Assembly (NCBI GenBank): GCA_013399895.1
Contig: VXBA01010948.1
Location: 247,812 to 311,811, forward strand
DNA from: Serilophus lunatus
Lineage: Eukaryota; Chordata; Aves; Passeriformes; Eurylaimidae
Length of the DNA: 64,000 nucleotides
Direction: 5' to 3'
Shown here in pieces: positions 22,901 to 36,241 of this stretch (position 1 is its first letter; every line of letters starts with the position of its first letter). Both the position numbers and the translations under genes were made by a program. Below the pieces are notes generated by a model. The model was not told where the DNA came from. It ran no database searches and saw only the letters and a list, made by a program, of their open reading frames with translations.

Positions 22901-25559
22901 GAGGACTGCAGCTGAAACCTTCTAGAGTTCACTTCTAGAGCCAGATAGCTCAGACCTGAAAGGGGGGTTAAGTGAGAGACAGGTCGCTGTCCTGTTTCCT
23001 CCCCATTTTTTCATTGTTTCTGAAGAAGTGTGAGCACCAGTGCTAAATGTCATATATTCATATCAGACTCCCCTGAATGTGCAGGTGTTACCACCACCTT
23101 ACTTCTACATCTCTGCTTACTCATCTAAAGATCTTGACAGTTTTTCATAACACATGTTCTCAGTAGGAGCTCACATTGATTTGCATTGACACCAGAAACT
23201 CTAATTACTTCTGGAGTTACTCCCTTTCAGTTGACGCCCAGACCATGGTTTTGTGAGCATGACTTGTATTCTATATTTACATTTATTTATTAATGTCTGA
23301 TTGCATTTCAACAATTTCATTTAAATGGGCTCAGCTCCCTGCTATTGCCAGGTCCAAACACCCTGCCTGAGCCAGGCTCTCTGTATGGTTAGTGTCAGCC
23401 AGTTATGGAATTGTGGGGGTGAAGGGAAGAAGTCTTGGGCTTTGCTTTGCACAGAGCAAAGTTAGGATTGTTCTGAAAGACAGCTCCAGGCAGAGCTGGA
23501 TTTAGCCTGTCTTTGCTGCATCCATTACTCATCAAAACTGAAACAGTGGGAAAGTGAGCATGTTGGTTTTATATGCTCAAACACGTAGGCAGCTTGCAGT
23601 CCACTAATCAAATATATGGGTCTCTAGCTGCTAAAATCTGTAACCACAATCCAAATGGACTGCAATGGGGATATGAAATTTTACCTGAAAACCTGAAGTT
23701 CAAATCAGAACTCCACTTAAAAAGAAGTGTTGCTTTTTTGTCTTCGTGTCTATATGAGAGGTTTTTGCAAATGCAGCATGCAGTCTTGAAATGCTTAAGG
23801 TGAGAATACTAACCATAGTCTGTCTGTATTTTCAAGCCTTGTTTTGCACTGAAACAATCTCACATCTGCCAGGAATTTTCATCAACAGGGAAAGTTCCAC
23901 TATATTACCACAAAATACCTCTTTTGCATCAGCTGGGAATGCATCTGCTGATGGATCTGCATAAGAAGACAAGATACTTACATTCTTACCTCATGGTACT
24001 GCAACGGTAATTTTGGAGAGACAAAGTTAGATCACTAGTGTTCTAGTTCAGGAATATGCCATGGTGAGGAAACAGAGTAAATTATCTGAAGTTTTTCTAA
24101 CCCTTTGGGGAGGGGAAAGAAGACAGAACTTTTTTTTCTTTTTAAGTGTGTCTAAAACTCAGTAGCTTGCAGTATTTACTTGTAATTAAGGATAGGTGAA
24201 ATCCAGTTTTACGTGCAACAGAAGACATTCCAAAATTATGGGAAAGAAGTTCAACCATTATAGTCATATGTATGGCACCTACACAAATACATGGCATATA
24301 TCCAACTGTTCCATGCTTATTTCTAAAGTAATCCTATTTTGCATTGCTTTGAATGTGTTATGCTCCTTTCTAACGTGTTTGTTTTCAGGAATACCAGTAA
24401 GCAAAAGGTGAAAGCAAAAAGAAAATCAGGCAAAATATCTGGAAGCTTGTACCAAATCAAGAGGTGATCTCTGTTTCTTTACAGTCAGAGAATAAAGAAA
24501 TCCTGAAACCTTTTTCTTTTACAACATGGTCCTCACTGGAAATGCAGAGATACATGGACAACATCCAGTCCCTCCTGAACATTTTCCTTCTGCTTTCCAG
24601 GACAGAATAACTCTGCAAATACTTACACACATCAAGCATCTTTCCCTAACTTGCAAGTTATTTGCAGGTTGTCATTGCCTCTCCAGAGGGAAGGTTTGCC
24701 TATCTGAAGACCTGACTTAGTGCTTATTTTCTGTCTGGAGTTAAATGTGAGGCAGATAGAAGCAGATAGCTCAATATCGCACGAGTGTTTTCAAGAAACT
24801 TCAAAAGCCATTTCCAGAAATACAGCCATCTTCAGCTGCTGAATGGATACCACTTATTTGATGGTCTTGTGGTCAAATCAATCCCCCAACCTAAGGCTCA
24901 GACTGAGCAAGATGCCTATGCCAGGCACAGGAAGAACGTTCCATGTGTCAGGTGATGCAATACTCCAGATTAAGGGGAAAAGTAGTTTTCTCCACTCTTG
25001 GGGAAGCCAAGACCCTGCACAGAACAGAAGAATCAGGGGACCAAAAGGGTTGCTTTTCTATCATCCTGCAGCATGTATCCAAGTGCCTGGGGCACCGAAG
25101 CTCAGATATATAAAGATCATCTCAGATATAGTCCACAAAAAAGTCCAAGTTCAGGCACCTCTCTGGTAAGTGGTGGTGACCCCCAGCATTCTCTGGCCAG
25201 CACACAAAAGTCGCCAGGGCTTCTTGTACAATCCATGGGCAGACAGACTCAATATGTCCCCCAAGGAGAAAAAGTATCCCTCTGGATATATCCATTAACT
25301 GTAGGTCAAATGTGGGTACTCCATGAGAGGCCAGACACTCTTCACCTGCCACCTGCACTGTATCTGTGACTGCTGGACCGAGCCCTGCACTGAGCCCCTG
25401 GCTCTGGCTGGCACAGGATGCTTGTTACAGAGCAGAGGAGTCCCCTCTAGTTTACTTTCTAACATCCATCCATCTGTCCTCAAAGGTAAGAAGCACTTCA
25501 TTAGGGACTAAATCTTGCTCAGATTACATTAAAATTTCTGTGATTTTTGGGCAGTGGAT

Positions 25560-25984
25560 CTGGTGAAAGGTCTAGAGCACAGGCCTTATGAGGAGCAGCT
25601 GAGTGAGCTGGGGTTGTTTAGTCCAGAGAAAAAGAGGCTTGGGGAACCTTGTTACTTTCTAGAAGTACCTGAAAGGATGGTGTAGTGAGGTAGGTGTCAG
25701 TATCTTTTCCCAGGTAAGAAGGGATAGAGGCAATGGCCTCAAGTTGCACCATGAGAGGTTTAAATTGGATATTAGGAAACACTTCTTCACCAAAAGGGCT
25801 GTCAAGTACAGGAAGAGGCTGCCCAGGAAGTGGTAGAGTTGCCATCCCTGGAGGTATTTAAAAGATACATAGATGTAGCACTGGGGAATGTGGTTTGATG
25901 GTGAACTTCACAATGCTAGGTTAATGGCTGGACTTGATGATCCTAAGGGTCTTCTCCAACCTAAACAGTTCTATGAGTCTACGA
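25560..25984 (+). mobile_element. CR1 non-LTR retrotransposon, 3' fragment (~425 bp)
   Basis: It starts near GGTCTAGAGCACAGGCCTTA with GAGGAGCAGCTGAGTGAGCT, the classic CR1 motif. It continues through CTTCTTCACCAAAAGGGCTG and GAGGCTGCCCAGGAAGTGGT and ends at GGACTTGATGATCCTAAGGG followed by TTCTATGAGTCTACGA. Scattered substitutions from the usual consensus mark it as an old, inactive insertion. Confidence 0.92.
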
Positions 25985-28573
25985 AATTATCTACTATATA
26001 TACATGTGTCAGTAAAGGTATCTTGGCTTTCCTCTACAACAATTAGTGATTGTCTCCAGGGATTGTTAGCTTAATGAACAAGATGTTGATGTTTACATTT
26101 ATGATGAATATATTCAATTGCAGTTTTACTTTGGCCTCCTTACTCCAGCAGTAGCATTCAATATACACACCATACAGTACCACACAGTACACACCATGCT
26201 CCTTTTTCATGTCTCTCCAAATAGAATTCTCTACACTATATATACCAAGATCCCTTTTCTCAGTGTACTAAGCAACAAAAAGCAAAATAAAGGAAGAAAT
26301 GTAGCTTATTTTTCCTCCACAGATGGATTCAGAATGGCAAAAAGAATAGCTGTGGAGCCTGTCTGCCTTGGAGGCAGCCATCAGCCCAGTGGTGCTGCTG
26401 AGGACACGTACTGCTGCTCATTTCTGCAGCTGCCTAGGAAACACCAAGGGCAGATGGGACGAACCTGTGTGGGATGTAAAATATTCATCGCACCCTCTTG
26501 GTGTAAATGAACAGTGGAAATAACCCTGTCTTCAGAAGGAAAACTACTCCGTGGGTTCTCTTCTACAGCTCACAGAGCTGCATACACACAACCACTGCTG
26601 CATCTGCACCTCCTGTTGTATGTGGGAGTTCTTGGTGGTCCTCACTATTGCACTTATGTGATGGACTGGCAAGACATCTCACTGTCCAGTCCTTTTCCAG
26701 TGGTGCCTGTCACTGCAAACTTGTTGGTGATCCAAGGCCCTGTGATGCTCCAGCCCTATCTCCTATATGGTCACATGGCTTCCTAGCGGATGTCTGAACA
26801 GCAGAACAGAGTGTAGATGTGTGCTTGCACGCATGTAGGTGTATGTATCCATGCACACAAACACGTGACTATCTTCCCGTAAAAATCCCTAATAAACTAA
26901 ATATATGGTAACTCCAGACTCAATCACTTTGACTCTCCAGTTTTAATCGAGCTATTGCCAATTTAGACAGCATCCAGGACTGGAACATCATCTTTATGTC
27001 ATCTGTAAAATGTCTAGCACTCTATCCTAACTCTAGTTGGGGTAACTATGGAATAACAAAAATTCAAATGTCTTAATTTCTAATAAGAATGTTATGTGGA
27101 GCTTGAATATTAACTAAGAGGAATACATTAAGGACTAATGTATTAGCTAAGTACTTTCTGTTTGCAACCCACGCAGTTCAATCCAGACATCTTTTCATTA
27201 CTTGTTCTGTACAATTTGATTAAACCCAAGCCAATGTTAACTTAAACAGATTGTATTGCATTGACAATAAGAAGATAAAAATTGACTTTTCAAGTGAGGC
27301 TAATCTTTATATTTTGTGATATCTGAAACCATAGTATTTCTGCAAATAAAAAGCTGGCACATGATTAGTTTGATGGACATTTAGCATTGTCAGATCTATA
27401 TTATGCATGATAAAATGTTCCTCTTACTAGACTGTAGAAACAGTAAGATCACTTGAAAAAACTTAAGTTCTATGCACTGACCACTATCGCCAATATTATT
27501 ACGATGCCTATAGATGAAATTACTGGACATGTCTGTATTAACAGAGTCAAGCTACTTTGCCCTGAGGGAATTTAAAACCACCAAACAAAATATACAAGCA
27601 TAGAGAAGGTAGGGAATTCCATGCATGTGTATCTGAGAGCAGGAGAGCTGGGATCTACGATGGGCATCTCCAGGTGAGGCTTCAGCCACAGAATGAACTA
27701 TCAGGTGATGCCTGAGGTTGTCCTTAAGAGAGAGATGGATATGAATCTGCCAGAGGAACAGGTTACTGGAAAGTAGCCACCAGCGTGTAAATTTGTGTCA
27801 AGCTACTCAGTGGTCACTGCTTCTTCTGAGTGGGGAACTTGGTATTTGACCTCTCTGTAGGCAACTTTGACCTCTCTGTTGTTGGCAACTTTCCTTAGGC
27901 TTTTTTTCAAAGATTTCATTATGAAATTACTTTTGAAGATTATCTGTGAATTGCAGCATGGCCTTCCCCTTTCCAGTAACTTTATAGAGAGACATTTGGT
28001 CTCATCATAAATATGAGATGTGCTGAAAGGTATGCCTCTGAAGAGAGACTCAACTTTTTCCCTCCCAAAGAGAGGATGGGATTCTGTTGCTGATCTGGAC
28101 CAGCCACGTCTTGTCCACCCCACTGCTAATGATAGCTGTGGACTCCTTATTTGCTCCCTTTCAGTATAAACTTTGTCTAGCCTCAGCAAATCTTCTCAAA
28201 GTATCTATGAAATTTAATTCGTCAAATATTTCTGTTCTCTCATTGAAACAGAAAAAATTCTTCAATTTCTGTTGCGGTTAACACTTTCAAATATGCATCT
28301 TGAACATACTGGTCTACAATGAATTGTAAAGTCTTTGTTCTGTTACTTTCTCACCAGAAATCTTGGTAGAGTATCTCTGGAGAGTAATCAATGAATCAAT
28401 CAAAGAAAAAAATCCACAAAGCACCAAAAAATAAATGACGACTGATCTGAGGAAATTAGCTTTGCAGTATGTGCCCAGCAGTAGCTGCAGTACTGCACTG
28501 CTTAACATGTCTGTGGACCCTGTATGAATTCTGTATCGACCTTGCTGGTGTTGGTTCTGCCTGAGAGATAATA

Positions 28574-28832
28574 TCAGAATCATTTATGTTGGAAAAAACC
28601 TCTAAAATCATTGAGTCTAAATGTTCACCCAGTACTGCCAAGTCCAGCAGAAAACCATGTCCCTAAGCACCACATCTACGTACTGTTTAAATTTCTCCAG
28701 AGATGGCAACTCAAGCACTTCCTGGGCAGCCTGTTCCAATGCCTTTTGGTGAAGAAATTTTTTCCTAATATCCAATCCCTTGTAACAACTTGAGGCCATT
28801 TTCTTTTGTCCTATCACTTGTTACTTGTCCCT
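28574..28832 (-). mobile_element. CR1 non-LTR retrotransposon, 3' fragment, reverse orientation
   Basis: Read on the minus strand this is a CR1 3' end. On the plus strand it opens with AGAATCATTTATGTTGGAAA and continues through CTAAGCACCACATCTACGTA, CTTCCTGGGCAGCCTGTTCC and GAAGAAATTTTTTCCTAATA to GTCCTATCACTTGTTACTTG. It is inserted in the sense direction of MTUS2 and is degraded, with no coding capacity. Confidence 0.92.
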
Positions 28833-29258
28833 TCAACTGTCCAGGAAAGGCAATTTAGAAACATCTAATGTTACAGCTCCTATTCAAGTAATCTGAAAAT
28901 GAAACTCTTAGTTTGGAGACTAACAAGTCAGAGTCTAAAGAAGTTATTAATTCAAACAAAAGCATGCCTGCTTCCAAGATAGTTCATGATTCTTTCCATT
29001 TATCTGGTAAACAGTTTGATGCTATAAATGGTTTTAAAGCACTTAATAGCTCCACTATTACTCTGCCACAGGTCTAACCATTACATGTGCACAGAAGCCA
29101 CACAGGGTCCATGAAAGAACTATTCCAGTCTGCCTCTATCAAGAACAGGCAGTTAGCATGTTTAGAACAAATGTTGCTAATACAATTCTGTCACGAAATA
29201 CTCATCCAAGAGTGTCAAAGTCTCTTGATGGTATAAATGTTATTCACTATTGAGGCAC

Positions 29259-29274
29259 TTTTTTTTTTTTTTTT
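29259..29274. repeat. T16 homopolymer
   Basis: Sixteen consecutive T on the plus strand. No adjacent retroposon body was recognised. Confidence 0.9.
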
Positions 29275-32200
29275 AAGAAACAAAAGTTTCATTTTGAGTC
29301 CAAAATATCTTCTTTAACATTTTAGTATCGACAAATTGAAGTTCTGGCTTTAACAAACACTGCCCAGATGCATAATGGATTTCTTTAAATGGACAACGCA
29401 ATGCTTTTGTTTTGGTTTGTTTTTTTTTTCCCAGCAAGCACAAGCACCCTTGGGCAGCTGATGAGTTCATAGCTGAGCAACTGTGGTGCTAGACCAAGCA
29501 GGATAGACATCCTCATATTCTCAGGTGGGTGAAAAACAAGTAATTGAGATCCCTAACTCCCCATGGCAGAAACAAAGGTCAAAGTTAACAACAGATTGGA
29601 AAGTGAACAGCAGCCCATGGGGTTCATGTGACCTAAGAACAGCATGACCATTGTTGGTTGCAAAGAACAGGATTCTTAACTAAAAATAGATCTTCCAGTT
29701 TAATGTGGAAAAGAAAGACTGAATCGTAGAAAATGAAATTTTGGCTGTGAGACAGGAATTTAAAATGCATGGGATTTAGAAGAGGGACACATTTCCACTG
29801 ACTCCTTTGCTAAACTCAAAGAACAGCATGAAAATACTGTGATTTGGGTTTTCCCTGTCTCCTGCATGTTTTCTGCATGAACAGAGGCCACAGCAGCAGT
29901 GGACCCTATTATTCATCACTACTTTTCATGCCATTCCCAATGTGTTGCTAAATCCCTCAAGCTCACCTGAAGATATTTATTCTGCTTGGAGGCTGCCATC
30001 ATCACAAGAGCCACTCCTGCTCTTATTCTACTTTTTTCCTCTGAATGCAGTATAAAATCAAGGCTGTCAAAGTCAGTTGCTTATACAGAGATCATTAATA
30101 CAAACAAAAGGAGAAATAAATTTACTTTTACCTGTTGCCTGGCACACATCCTAAATATATTTCTCTTCAAGGACAACATGTAAATAAAGAAGTCATCTAT
30201 TTTTAATGGTTGCTTAAAACCTCTTCAAAAGGAGCATTAGAATGCTTGGGGCTATTTCTTTTTATCTCAAATGTGAAATATTTATGTGTAACTAACAAAA
30301 TTCTTCTCCAGCCAAGGAATATAAATATACTCTAATTTAAGAGGTTGTTTCAAACAAGACCATACGCCAGTGCTTCCCAGGGAAGCATGCTCTTCTACCT
30401 CTCAAAATTTGCACTATTTGTCACAGCAATGTCTGTGGAAAGGTCACTGAGGACACAGGGAGAAGTCAAGAGGTTTCCTATACTTTTTTCTTTCTGTTTT
30501 GCAGGGACTGAAGAAGCAGAATTGGTAATACTGTCTGGAAGCAGTGTAACGTCCAGTCACCCAGAGGATGACAAGGGGAAAGAAACTCAGCTGCATTAAG
30601 GTGCCTTACTCACTACCTATCTTTTAGCATTCAGAGCAAATAAGCAGGGACCTGCAGATGGCAATTTCCTTCATTTCACAAGCCCTGATTCATTCATTGG
30701 CTAGACTGACCACGTGCAAGTGGCCTGCAGGTCCCATAGAAGCTGCATTACAGCATTTTCATTATAATGCTTGCGAGTAAAGGAGTACTGCTCTGTTTTA
30801 CCGTAACTACTAGCCTCCAATACCAAATTTTGTGCATTTCTCCTTAAAAAGCAGCTTAGAAAGCCCTAAATTATGACAAATCTTCTAATTTCTTTTCCTC
30901 TCAAGTAAACAAAGTGTTTTGTTTTCCTCACAATAAAATGATTTTGATTCATGACCCTAAACTGTCAGTGTTTGATGAGTCCAATGTATATTTTTACAGG
31001 ATACAGAACAAAAACAGTGAGCTGCTCTGACTGCCCTGATCTCCAGCAGAAGCAATGAAAAAACTGAACTTCCTCAATATAGGACATCTAGCCATGCTGT
31101 AATCATGAGGAGGGAGGAGTGGCACTTTTCTAAGGACTCTCGTTGGCCTAAATTCTAACATACTTTGCAAATGTTGGGAAAGCAGTACCCCTGAAAGGCA
31201 GAAAACCAGTCTTTCTGATGACTGCTGGCTTCTTACCACTGTGTCAGCAACAGGCACAAACAATAGATGTATTTCTCCTAAACTTATTCTCTGAGACAAT
31301 TGTGAAAATAAATTATTTTCAGTTCAGCCTGAGATAATCACTTGAAATGTTAGCCGAAATTAATGTTTTGGAGGCAATGGCAAGAAGTGCCAAGCTCCTT
31401 ATAAATATTGTGACCAATTTTGCCTCTAGAACAAGTGGTCATTAGTGTTTGGTCAAGGAGGTTACATGACACTAGATGGCATATTGTCCATTCACAGGAC
31501 AGAAGCATTACTCTGAAAAAGAAACATAAGCACACACCTATCTCTTATTTGAATGAGGGAAAAGGTTTTCCTTGTCCATCCTAGATTTTGCAGACATTGC
31601 TAAGTGTGTTTACTTATCTGGAAGATGTGTATTTTACACTCACCCAAAAGTAATCTATGCTTAGGTGTGGAGACAAACACACACACTGGTTACTGGTGGC
31701 ACGCCTTTCCCAGTGTTGGTAGACACAGAGTTCTGGAATGCTGCCAAGTACTGCAGTGTTGTTCTAACTCTTATTCAGTATATCTGTGTGGTTACTCCAT
31801 TCCCAGCTGATCCGACTGCACTCATGTGCTGGAGCCTATCCTGATCAGTTTTTCCCTTATGCTGAAAACCATAGCACAAGGTTGTGCTGCAGGTCTAGAA
31901 ATCCCTCCATGCCTTAGCGGAGCATGGGATAGACTACCCCAGCACAACCTTTTCGCTCATGTGGTCTCATCCTTGGTGTCTGCAGCCCAGAAAGGATCCC
32001 TTCCCTTCGCATGCAATGCAGTTCTGGAGTCCTACTCCGAAATGTTGGAGGCAAAACTTGTTATTATGACACTACTTTTTGACTGTTTGGGCATGCTGGA
32101 TTGGGAGACAGCCACTAGGACAGCTTCCAGGGCCTTGGTGCACTTTGGCCAGGACAGCCCTCAGCACAAACACTTCTTCTGTGAGTGTACTAGAGATACT

Positions 32201-35200
32201 AAAGTGGATTATTTTTCCTCCCTATTTATGTCCGGAAGGATTTTCCCTTCAGAATTTGTCACTTTGAGTAACTGTCCTTTAGATGGCACTGTTACCACTT
32301 CCAAGAGGGATCACTGCTAGCCACTTTGCTGGACCGGACTGAAATGGGGCCAGTGATAGCCCACTATCACTGAGCTAAAAAGCCAGAGCAGGTCAGGGGT
32401 CAGGGGTAGCCCTTTGAGGTATTTGCTCCATAATGTCTTCATGGTATCATGTTCATGCTGTCACCCTAGCTCTTGACAGTCAGCTGTTCACTTCAGAGAA
32501 TCCCTCACAGCACAAGGATTGTATTGGCATGATGAACATCTGATATTAAGGACAAACTTAATTTGCTTCTCTTGAGAATAAGTCAACAAGGGTCACATGT
32601 GCATATACAAGGGTCTTAAACTAATGAATCTACTAATTAAATAATAATTAAGTAAAAGCCATGCTCTCCACAGGCACTGCAATCATTGCTTTTAAAAATT
32701 AGCTAAATGCTTATATCAGAACAAACTGCTTTTTTGTCTACTGCCTCAGCTATCACCTGCTTTGACTGCCTAGGCTTTTCCTGAAGACATCAAATTGCTT
32801 TAGCTGGCATTTAATGGGTCTTGTACTAAATACTGCTACATATTGTGCACTGCTAGATGCCAATTAAACGAACCTTGCCAATTAAGAGAATTGTCAGCTG
32901 ATGGATATCGTTCAGCAGTGGTCTGAAACAGCTAGAAAACATATCCAAAAAACTCAAAGACAATCGTCATGCAATCTTAAGGTTGCTACAGCAAGTGCCT
33001 AAAATTGAAAAGCACTCAAAGAGGCTGCTAGTGTGGTCAAACATTCTTTATTACATACTGACGCTATCTTTCTTCAACTAAACGTGTCTGTTGGGTCACT
33101 TGCATTGGTGGTTTCACCTGCTTTGGAAAGAGAACTGGAACAATGTGAACAAGGTAAGAGAGACATGGGCATGGGTACATGCCTATCTGCATTCAAAACA
33201 CTTGTCCTTGTGCTGTTTTTAAAACTCAGTCCTGTTCTCACTGAATAAGATCATATTTTCCAACAGAATTTAAGTCAAAATCAAGAAGAATCTATGTTTT
33301 TGACATTATTATGATGTGGTGTAAAGAGAGAGAGATTAAAATTTGTACACAGGTGACTGTCAGACTAAAAGAGATGCCCTAGTACCAAAGTGGGATTGTG
33401 CCCTCTGCTAAACAGAGTGGAATGGCCAGCTCAACAAATCAACTCCAAACTTCTCTAGAATAAGGCCACACCTTTTTCCTAAATGAGTATTTTTCCTTTG
33501 TCAAACTGCAGTTCCACTCAGACCTCAACCATTTTGCCTGCAGCCTTCTGAGAAAAAAACAAACACACACAACTGTTATTATTTTTATAACGCAAAACCT
33601 TTTTTTCCATGCTGCCCTAACTCAAAACCAGCCAACACACTTTTTGCTCAAGCTTTCAGACAATAATGCCATCTCGGAAAATATCTACGGATTGTATTTT
33701 TGAATGACGCTCAAAAACTTGGAAGTCTGTGTCCATGTTGCAAGACAGCCAACTGCTTGGTTACACAACTGCTTGAGTAGTTCCAGACTGTTCCACTACA
33801 TGTAGGCTCTCAGCTTCAGCAGCAGCCTTAGGCCTTCCTGGATGTCTCAGATGAAACAGACAAGTACCTCAAGCAGAAGTCTTTAGTGCTTTAAAAAGTC
33901 TTCCCAAAGAGCTCACCTGCCTGCATCCACTATAAATAGAGGCTAAAGCAGCCATACTGCTAATGTAGGTGCCATATCTGGGTGCCTGACGGAGAACTAG
34001 TAGGCTCATGCATGTACATCTCCTCACCCAGAGAAGCCTGCGTTGTCTTTGCCTGGGAGAGGTCCATATTATGTGCCTCCCAGAGGTGAGCAGCAAGGCA
34101 TAAATGTCTTGCACTGCACTGAAACATATACATATATATATTCCAAGGCAATCAGGCAAGCCCAGAGGGACTGACATGTCAGCTGAATACAGGTAAGCAA
34201 GTCCACCAGTGGATCTGAAAAGAATCTGCATCCAATCCTGCCCAAGCCTGAAAGCGCTGAAATTCCACATATTATTTTTCACCTCCAGGCAGTCAGAGGA
34301 GCATTACTGAAATCCTCAGCTGGTCTGATAGTACAGAGGAGCTGGGAACATGAGGCACAGCTATGCTTGCCTAGGAAAGATCCCTGTGTTGTGCAATTTA
34401 GGAGGCATTCTCAGAACAGATCTAACGTGCATCAACAGAATCAGTGTCCTCTCAAAGCTCAGTTGGGGCAGCTGTTCTCATTTAAAGCATATCCAGAGGA
34501 GATGAAGGAGATATGCGCAAGCTTCCAGAATTCCTTCAGCAAATTGTGAATGAGGCATGTGATGAAAAATGTCTCCCCAGTGGACAATGCACAGAAAAAG
34601 CTGAGCAGACTGTGTTCTGCCCTTTTTTGTTTCCCTCTGATTTAAACAAGGATACTCTACAGTCAGCTAAAAAAATAAAAATAAGAAAAGAAGCTCAGAA
34701 ATGCCCAACAAGTCCAGAAATGTCAAGCCTAAAGAAAAAAATAGAGGGGGAAGATCTCCTGGGAAGGTATTTAAAATATTTAGGACATTTTATAAATTCC
34801 CTGTGTTTTTTCAGTTCAGTGAAACTCCCCCTGGCAAGATCCGGTCCTACTTAGGAAACAGTGTGAACTATCGTTACTTGTTCAAAGGTAACCTTTCCCA
34901 AAAATAAAGAAAAAGAGAACTGAATAAAGTATTTCAGAATTTGTAAAGACTGATTGAATCTGCATTTTGTTTTGTTGGTTTTCTTTCTCCCATTTAACAC
35001 TGAAAGCTTATTCTTGTCTCTTCCAAAAGTAGACAAAGAGGCAATCAAGGATATTATCTGAACCTTGGGTCCTACTGCTGGTGACTGACTGCCTGTTTCA
35101 CAAAGTAGCTGGGACATCAGCTTTAACTTGGGATGGTATAAAATACACGAGCATTGTGTGAACAGAGGTGTGGACTCGGAGCCCAGCTATATTTCCCAGA

Positions 35201-35795
35201 TCATTAAACAGCTTTTGAAACTAGCAAGACTTACAAGTCTTTCATGGTTACATTTGTCATCTTAAAATTTATTCATTTTGACTTGAGTCCAGTGAATAAA
35301 CTGATTTCTGACAACATGTCTAATTAGTGACATTTTCTTTATGTTCTCTAGGTATAGAGAGTGTAATCTTCTAAATGCTGAGATAATGTTATTCTAATGC
35401 CTCCAGAAATTGGCAACTGTGTAACAGAGACACTCTGACTGACCGAAGGTGAACAGGAGGAGTAGATAATTATTGATATAAAGCAAACTGTTTCCTTATC
35501 TAACAGCTTTGATTAACTAAATGCATGGATTTTATTTTAATTTGCTTACAAGTGTCAGTATCTCGGTTACACTTTCTACTCCAGCTGTACTGGTCAGAGA
35601 CCATGACTTCTAAGCTTCTGCATCTCCTTCACTCTTTTTTTAAAAACATCCTGAAGCCCCTCCATGGTTGTGATAAATGCTTCAGTCAGAATTCTTCCTT
35701 TTCCAAGTTCCTGAGCTTTTATTTTCAAATATATGGCATCAGATTATTCAATCTATATGACTGGATGACACCTACACTCAACACATGATTACTTT

Positions 35796-35866
35796 GGCCA
35801 CCCAAACCCCAAGCTTGGTGACTTGACAGAGGTGCCAATTTTCCTTTGTCTTTGCAGATTTCCTTT
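35796..35866. repeat. 71-bp direct repeat, copy A, 3' of the 36-kb MTUS2 exon
   Basis: This matches 36711-36781 in the same orientation at about 64 of 71 bases. Shared core pieces include TTGGTGACTTGAC and GAGGTGCCAATTTTCCTTTG. This copy is followed by TTCTATGATTCTATGA, an octamer repeat of the kind found at CR1 3' ends, but the preceding sequence is not a recognisable CR1. The two copies bracket the exon at 36032-36241. Confidence 0.8.
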
Positions 35867-36031
35867 CTATGATTCTATGAAATTATTCCCTTCTCATAAT
35901 AAACACTGCAAAGAAATTGAATACTTTGGTCCCAAGAACAAATTTTCAGTGACTGTGGAATAAATATGGTCAAGTCACAAGTATAAAGGCAAAGTATCTT
36001 TTCAATGGTAAGAAGTATCCATTGCACTTAC

Positions 36032-36241
36032 CTGCCTGAAAAAGTACTGTGTTGTTACAGCAAAGACATCAAAGCCACAGCTGGCCCTTTTAAGCTCATC
36101 TTGGATATTAATTAATTGCCGGGACTGCTCATCACACTTTTCCTTCAGTCTCTGGATGAACTGCTTTTCAGTGTCTCGACCCTCTCCTGGTTTGGGGGAG
36201 AATCCATTCTTTGGGGTGGTTGGCCTTTGCTTGGGATGCCC
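36032..36241 (-). CDS. MTUS2: MTUS2 internal coding exon, start of the coiled coil, carries an apparent frameshift
   Basis: This is a 210-nt exon with a TTCTGTAG acceptor and a strong GTAAGT donor. It spans the end of the basic linker and the start of the coiled-coil region. Read in phase 1 from the upstream exon it gives GHPKQRP...KNGFSPKPGEG, which matches the MTUS2 linker, then stops a few codons later at a TGA. Read in the frame needed to join the next exon it gives RDTEKQFIQRLKEKCDEQ..., ...DELKRASCGFD and ...TTQYFFRQ, a clear match to the family's conserved CGFD..A..TQ.FF block. The switch falls around 36177-36186, beside a CCCC run at 36180-36183. The required length is 3n+2 (209 or 212), so 210 means one base too many or two too few. 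This is an assembly error or a real frameshift allele. Confidence 0.88.

Larger units (their letters stand above)
16341..36031 (-). other. MTUS2: MTUS2 large intron, part between the CpG island and the 36-kb exon
   Basis: AT-rich intron of nearly 20 kb holding two CR1 fragments, the (CCAA)8 tract, a purine-biased stretch (about 20300-20600), one 71-bp repeat copy at its lower-numbered-exon end (35796-35866) and an unexplained 153-codon ATG frame within 31826-32320. No other gene, RNA or splice-bounded conserved exon was recognised. Diverged old repeats may be hidden here. Confidence 0.7.

Noticed and set aside
27803..28189. 128-codon minus-strand frame, basic in composition
   Set aside because: No recognised domain; it ends close to a CR1-containing region, and nothing supports transcription.
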